Assembly: GCA_963762085.1 (NCBI GenBank)
Contig: CAVXJD010000004.1
Location: 62,001-126,000, forward strand
Direction: 5' to 3'
Length of the DNA: 64,000 nt
DNA from: DASQGA01 sp963762085
Lineage (GTDB): Bacteria > Actinomycetota > Thermoleophilia > Gaiellales > Gaiellaceae
Made by a program: the position numbers and the translations under genes. Shown here in pieces: positions 60,382 through 64,000 of this stretch; the stretch's first letter is position 1; every line of letters starts with the position of its first letter. The notes beneath the pieces are model-generated. The model did no database searches. It had not been told where the DNA came from and saw nothing but the letters and a program-made list of their open reading frames with translations.

Positions 60382-62272
60382 GAAGGTCATCCTCCCAGAT
60401 CGTTCGGAGCTCGAGCTGCCCGAGGGTGCGACGGGCCTCGACGCGGCTCGCGCGATCGGCCCGAAGCTCGCCGAGCAGGCTGTCCTCGTGCGCTCGAACG
60501 GTGAGGTGCGAGATCTGCGGCTTCCGCTCGACGATGGTCAGGAGATCCAGATCCTGACGACCAGAGACCGGGAGGATCCTGACGCCCTCTACGTCCTCCG
60601 CCACTCGACGGCGCATCTCCTGGCCGAGGCCGCGCGGCGCCTCTATCCCGGGACGAAGGTGGCGATCGGGCCGCCGATCGAGAACGGCTTCTACTACGAC
60701 TTCGAGTTCCCGGAGACCGTGGGTGAGGAGGCGCTCGAGCGCCTGGAGGCGGAGGTGCAGCGCGAGATCGCCGAGGGCAGGACATTCGAGCGCCGCGAGA
60801 TCGGCCGGGACGAGGCTCGGAGCTACTTCGAGGAGCTGGGCGAGGCTTACAAGGTCGAGCTCGTCGATACGGCCGAGGGAAACCTCTCGCTTTACGAGCA
60901 GGGCGACTTCGTCGACCTCTGCCGGGGTCCGCACCTCCAGGACTCGAAGCCCATCAAGGCCGTCAAGCTCACGAGCCTCGCTGGCGCCTACTGGCGTGGA
61001 GACGAGACGAAGCCGCAGCTCACACGCGTCTACGGAACGGCCTTCTACGACCCGAAGGATCTCGAGGCGCACCTGCACCGGCTCGAGGAGGCTCGGCGCC
61101 GGGATCACCGGCGGCTGGGCCGCGAGCTCGACCTCGTCCATTTTGACGAGCACTCGCCCGGCTCCCCGATCTGGCACCCGAACGGGATGGTGATCTGGAA
61201 TGCCCTCGAAGCGCTTCGCCAGCGCGAGAACGCCCGCCGCGGCTATCTGGAGGTGAAGACCCCGCTCCTCTACGACACCGAGCTCTGGAAGATCTCCGGC
61301 CACTGGGACAAGTACCGGGACAACATGTTCCTGATCGAGCAGCCGGAGAAGACGTACGGCCTGAAGCCCATGAACTGCCCCGGGCACATGCTTCTGTTCG
61401 GGAGCCACGTCCGCAGTCACCGGGATCTGCCGATCCGGTACGCGGAGGCCTCGACCCTCCATCGCGACGAGCCGAGCGGGACGCTCCACGGGCTCTTGCG
61501 AGTTCGCCATGTCACGCAGGACGACGCGCACATCTTCTGCACGCGGGAGCAGATCGAAGACGAGATCTTCGCGTGCCTGGACTACGCCCAATATCTCTAC
61601 GACCTCTTCGGAATGGAGGCGCGCTACGAGCTCTCGACAAGGCCCGAGGACAAGCTCGGAACAGACGAGGAGTGGGACTTCACCGAGGCGGCACTGGCGC
61701 GCGCGCTCGAGCGGCGGGCCATCGAGTACGAGTTGAACGAGGGCGATGGGGCCTTCTACGGCCCCAAGATCGACCTCCACATGACGGACGTCCTCGGCCG
61801 CTCGTGGCAGATGGGCACGATTCAGCTCGATTCGCAGATGCCGCAGCGCTTTCAGCTCGCCTACGCGGGTGACGACAATCGGGAGCACACGCCGTACGTC
61901 GTCCACCGGGCGCTGCTCGGCTCGCTCGAGCGGTTCATCGGAATCCTGATCGAGCACTACGGCGGCGACTTTCCCGCCTGGCTGGCACCTGAGCAGGTAC
62001 GCGTGCTACCGGTTGCCGCGGCGCACCGAACCGATGCCGCTGCGATCGCGGCCGAGCTCCGGGAGCATGGCTTTCGCGCCGCGCTCGCCGAGCCGGACGA
62101 GACCCTCGGCAAGCGGATCCGTGAGGCTGAGGTCGAGAAGATCCCCTACGTGATCGTCTACGGAGACCGGGAGTCGCGGGACTCGCTGGCCCTCCGCCAC
62201 CGGCACGGCGAGCAGTCGACCGTCTCCCTGGACGCGCTCCTCGACGAGCTGCGCACCGCTGGTACACTCTGA
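60380..62272 (+). CDS. thrS: Threonyl-tRNA synthetase
   Basis: 630 residues. Domains: TGS (1-60, MKVILPDRSELELPEGATGL), editing domain (HSTAHLLAEAARRLYPG, with CRGPHL-type catalytic site), class II catalytic core (MNCPGHMLLF with the zinc Cys, YAEASTLHRDEPSGTLHGLL, GDGAFYGPKIDLHMTDVLGR) and anticodon-binding domain (WLAPEQVRVLPVAAAHRTDA). It charges tRNA-Thr. ATG 60380 puts TGS at residue 1; no Shine-Dalgarno is visible. It precedes infC-rpmI-rplT, a common order. Confidence 0.97.
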   Translation: MKVILPDRSELELPEGATGLDAARAIGPKLAEQAVLVRSNGEVRDLRLPLDDGQEIQILTTRDREDPDALYVLRHSTAHLLAEAARRLYPGTKVAIGPPIENGFYYDFEFPETVGEEALERLEAEVQREIAEGRTFERREIGRDEARSYFEELGEAYKVELVDTAEGNLSLYEQGDFVDLCRGPHLQDSKPIKAVKLTSLAGAYWRGDETKPQLTRVYGTAFYDPKDLEAHLHRLEEARRRDHRRLGRELDLVHFDEHSPGSPIWHPNGMVIWNALEALRQRENARRGYLEVKTPLLYDTELWKISGHWDKYRDNMFLIEQPEKTYGLKPMNCPGHMLLFGSHVRSHRDLPIRYAEASTLHRDEPSGTLHGLLRVRHVTQDDAHIFCTREQIEDEIFACLDYAQYLYDLFGMEARYELSTRPEDKLGTDEEWDFTEAALARALERRAIEYELNEGDGAFYGPKIDLHMTDVLGRSWQMGTIQLDSQMPQRFQLAYAGDDNREHTPYVVHRALLGSLERFIGILIEHYGGDFPAWLAPEQVRVLPVAAAHRTDAAAIAAELREHGFRAALAEPDETLGKRIREAEVEKIPYVIVYGDRESRDSLALRHRHGEQSTVSLDALLDELRTAGTL

Positions 62273-62302
62273 CCCCTGCAAGCAGGAGCGCCGTTTCTCC
62301 TC

Positions 62303-62331
62303 ACCTCCGGAGCCGTGGGCTCATCGGAGGT
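62303..62331 (+). promoter_or_regulatory. Leader hairpin between thrS and infC
   Basis: ACCTCCG-GAGCC-GTG-GGCTC-AT-CGGAGGT folds into a 12-bp stem with a two-base bulge and a three-base loop. It lies about 90 bp before infC. No T-tract follows, so it is more likely part of a regulatory leader (for example an L20-binding mimic or attenuator) than a terminator for thrS. Confidence 0.5.
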
Positions 62332-62356
62332 TCAACCGAGCAACGAGGGTTGACGG

Positions 62357-62384
62357 AGCTGCTGCGCGCAGCTTCTTGTCGTTT
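62357..62384 (+). terminator. Attenuator-like hairpin in the infC leader
   Basis: AGCTGC (62357-62362) pairs with GCAGCT (62368-62373) around the loop TGCGC, followed by TCTTGTCGTTT. This resembles a weak intrinsic terminator 36 bp before infC and could act as an attenuator controlling infC-rpmI-rplT. Confidence 0.45.
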
Positions 62385-62419
62385 GAGAGAGAGGATCGCA
62401 CGAGCTTGGTGAAATATCA

Positions 62420-63109
62420 GTGAGGCCGCGGCGGAGACCTGAGCCACCGCGTCCGGTTCAAGACCTGACCCGCATCAACGAGGGGATCAGGGTGCCGAAG
62501 GTGCGGCTGGTGGATTCGGACGGTTCGCAGGTCGGGATCAAGACGCGGGACGAGGCGCTCGAGTACGCGTTCTCGAAGAACCTCGATCTGGTCGAAGTGG
62601 CGGCAAACGCCGATCCACCGGTCTGCCGGATCATGGACTACGGGAAGTACAAGTACGAGCAGGAGCAAAAGGCCAAGACCGCGAGAAAGCACCAGGTCTC
62701 GATCAACGTCAAGGAGATCAAGCTACGCCCGAAGATTGGAGTCCACGACTACCAGACGAAAAAAGGACACGTCGTCCGCTTCCTGAAGCAGCGAGCCAAG
62801 GTGAAGGTGACGATCATGTTCCGCGGCCGGGAGCAGAGCCACCCGGAGCGCGGCCGTGATCTCCTCATGCGGCTCGCGGAAGATGTGAAGGAATTCGGCC
62901 AGATCGAGTCCCCGCCGCTCCAGGACGGCCGCAACATGGTCATGGTTCTGGGGCCGACCAAGAGCGTCGGACAGCCAGCCCAAACACAGGACCAGCCGGA
63001 AGTAGCCGAGCCCGAAGCAGCATCCGAGGAAGCGCCGGCTCAGGAGCCCGAAACGGAAGCACAAGCAGAGGTAGGTGCAGCACAAGGTGCCCAAGCAAAA
63101 AACGAATAG
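62420..63109 (+). CDS. infC: Translation initiation factor IF-3
   Basis: 229 residues. N domain: RINEGIRVPKVRLVDSDGSQ and DLVEVAANADPPVCRIMDYG, then KYKYEQEQKAKTARKHQ linker. C domain: IKLRPKIGVHDYQTKKGHV and RFLKQRAKVKVTIMFRGREQ. It prevents premature 50S joining and checks initiator tRNA. The last 50 residues are an Ala/Glu/Gln-rich tail not present in most IF-3 (usual length about 180). The start is GTG 62420, not the rare ATT used in enterics. It overlaps rpmI by 23 bp. Confidence 0.96.
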   Translation: MRPRRRPEPPRPVQDLTRINEGIRVPKVRLVDSDGSQVGIKTRDEALEYAFSKNLDLVEVAANADPPVCRIMDYGKYKYEQEQKAKTARKHQVSINVKEIKLRPKIGVHDYQTKKGHVVRFLKQRAKVKVTIMFRGREQSHPERGRDLLMRLAEDVKEFGQIESPPLQDGRNMVMVLGPTKSVGQPAQTQDQPEVAEPEAASEEAPAQEPETEAQAEVGAAQGAQAKNE

Positions 63110-63281
63110 CTCAGCCAAGAAGCGCTTCAAGGTCACCGGGACCGGCAAGATCCTGCGCCGGCATGCCATGAAGAGCCACAACCTCGAGAAGAAGAGCGCC
63201 AAGCGCAAGCGCGCGTTCGCGACGGATCACGAGATCGCGAAGCAAGACGACCGCGAGGCGCGGCGCCTCCTCGGACTCTGA
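63087..63281 (+). CDS. rpmI: 50S ribosomal protein L35
   Basis: 64 residues, the standard L35 size: PKQKTNSSAKKRFKVTGTGK, then ILRRHAMKSHNLEKKSAKRK. GTG 63087 is chosen because L35 begins Met-Pro-Lys; the same frame is open 12 bp further up. It lies inside the 3' end of infC in another frame, implying tight translational coupling. Confidence 0.97.
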   Translation: MPKQKTNSSAKKRFKVTGTGKILRRHAMKSHNLEKKSAKRKRAFATDHEIAKQDDREARRLLGL

Positions 63282-63299
63282 CGGAGAAGGGGAAGTCGA

Positions 63300-63659
63300 A
63301 TGCCTCGTGTAAAGCGATCCGTCCACGCGCGCAAGAAGCGCCGAAAGGTCCTCGAGCAGGCCAAGGGCTACGTCGGCCAGTCGAGCGTCTCCTATCGCAA
63401 GGCGAAGGAGCAGCTCCTCCACTCGGACAACTACGCCTACCGTGACCGGAAGAACAAGAAGCGGGTCTTTCGTCGCCTCTGGATCATTCGAATCAATGCA
63501 GCCGCGAGGCGCGAAGGCCTGTCGTACAACCAGTTCGTGAGCGGCTGCCGGAAAGCCGAGATCGATCTCGACCGGAAGGTGCTCGCGGACATCGCAGTCA
63601 GCGACCCGGCGGCGTTCTCCAAAATCGCCGCCGAGGCCAAAGCCGCGCTCAAAGCCTGA
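63300..63659 (+). CDS. rplT: 50S ribosomal protein L20
   Basis: 119 residues: PRVKRSVHARKKRRKVLEQA, then KGYVGQSSVSYRKAKEQLLH and RRLWIIRINAAARREGLSYN are the hallmarks. It binds 23S rRNA early in assembly and in many bacteria represses its own operon by binding the infC leader. GGAGAAGGGG precedes ATG 63300. It lies 18 bp after rpmI. Confidence 0.97.
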   Translation: MPRVKRSVHARKKRRKVLEQAKGYVGQSSVSYRKAKEQLLHSDNYAYRDRKNKKRVFRRLWIIRINAAARREGLSYNQFVSGCRKAEIDLDRKVLADIAVSDPAAFSKIAAEAKAALKA

Positions 63660-63707
63660 CCTAGAAGCCTGAGCGACCGCGAGCCCATCCCGGAGGCCTT
63701 CCGCCGC

Positions 63708-64000
63708 ATGGCGGAGGACTTCGAGCAGGGAGGCTCGCCGCTCTATGCCCGCCTCGCGCGCGAGTACGCGGACGATCCACGGCTCGTTCAGATCGCGGCC
63801 GACCACGAGCCGAGGTGGGAAGTCCCACTCAAGGTTTTTGCCGCGGTTCACCACCTCGCCCTCACCGGGAAGGTCGAGGACCCGTGGTCGTCATTCGGAG
63901 AGGTGCTCGAGAGCGACGCAGAGGAGCTCGTGCGCTTCGTGGCCGAGCAGCCGGTGCAGACGAACGAGGTTCAACGTTGCTGGGGGCTCCTGCCCGGGTT
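63708..64000 (+). CDS. DUF2332-family protein, 3' part beyond the window
   Basis: An open frame runs off the window end. From ATG 63708: MAEDFEQGGSPLYARLAREY, then ADDPRLVQIAADHEPRWEVP, AVHHLALTG and EQPVQTNEVQRCWGLLPGF. GSPLYA-x-LA, the ADDP motif and the VQTNEVxRC motif are features of DUF2332, a large uncharacterised actinobacterial family. Coding signal is already present from about 63669 (a CTG), so the start may be upstream. It may be co-transcribed with rplT. Confidence 0.8.
   Translation, partial: MAEDFEQGGSPLYARLAREYADDPRLVQIAADHEPRWEVPLKVFAAVHHLALTGKVEDPWSSFGEVLESDAEELVRFVAEQPVQTNEVQRCWGLLPG

Noticed and set aside
60380..62272. T-box or threonine attenuator before thrS
   Set aside because: There is almost no space upstream and no T-box sequence or Thr-codon leader peptide.
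1..64000. CRISPR arrays, insertion sequences, prophage or integrase genes
   Set aside because: I looked for regularly spaced repeats, transposase or recombinase motifs and phage structural genes and found none; the only tandem repeat is the 13-bp one at 35087.

Overview
This 64 kb window is GC-rich and gene-dense, with frequent GTG and TTG starts and many 1-4 bp stop/start overlaps. Gene content points to an Actinomycetota bacterium, most likely of the Thermoleophilia (Gaiella/Solirubrobacter-like) lineage. That placement is inferred from protein character (Rex, CsoR, ECF-type B12 genes, CeoB/CeoC-like TrkA pairs, PHO boxes of the streptomycete 11-bp type); no 16S gene is present.

Layout. 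1-4.2 kb: the end of a subtilase, glutamate dehydrogenase, a glutaredoxin-like protein and the redox regulator Rex. 4.2-8.8 kb: a 2OG-Fe(II) oxygenase, a sigma/anti-sigma pair, and divergently a GT4 glycosyltransferase, a GCS2 carboxylate-amine ligase and a small protein. 8.9-18.5 kb: ion transport, with a membrane pyrophosphatase, two APC permeases carrying universal-stress domains (the second frameshifted), two TrkA proteins, a CPA1 antiporter and a LysR regulator. 18.5-19.5 kb: small genes, one of them broken at a G8 run and absent from a plain ORF reading. 19.5-24.7 kb: a cobalamin-riboswitch operon with two DUF4430 proteins, ECF T, AA and S components, and a secreted alpha/alpha-repeat protein. 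24.7-29.7 kb: CinA-like protein, PcrA/UvrD helicase, M23 peptidase, tRNA-Val(GAC), semialdehyde dehydrogenase. 29.8-42.3 kb: two giant cyclase-homology ATPases (one nSTAND1/WD40, one TPR), DUF899 and a DUF2339 membrane protein. 42.36-45.89 kb: an island of broken genes. 45.9-49.7 kb: a CaCA exchanger and a CsoR-CopA copper module with a visible operator. 49.7-57.6 kb: phosphate genes (DUF47-Pit, pstSCAB-phoU, kinase and regulator) with two PHO boxes. 57.6-59.2 kb: CBS protein and an arsR-arsC / arsI module. 59.2-64 kb: a secreted propeller-like protein, thrS, infC-rpmI-rplT with a structured leader, and the start of a DUF2332 gene.

The most interesting system is the B12-riboswitch operon. It separately encodes proteins resembling the two halves of animal intrinsic factor/transcobalamin (a DUF4430 beta domain and an alpha/alpha-barrel-type repeat protein) next to a complete ECF importer, and so may be a two-part extracellular cobalamin capture system. 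Secondary points are the TrkA-linked APC permeases (possible K+ transporters), the cyclase-STAND-WD40 receptor, and the 3.5 kb pseudogene island with at least one rearrangement scar.

Limits: all assignments come from reading motifs and translations by eye. No database search was run. Single-base frameshifts could be real mutations or assembly errors.
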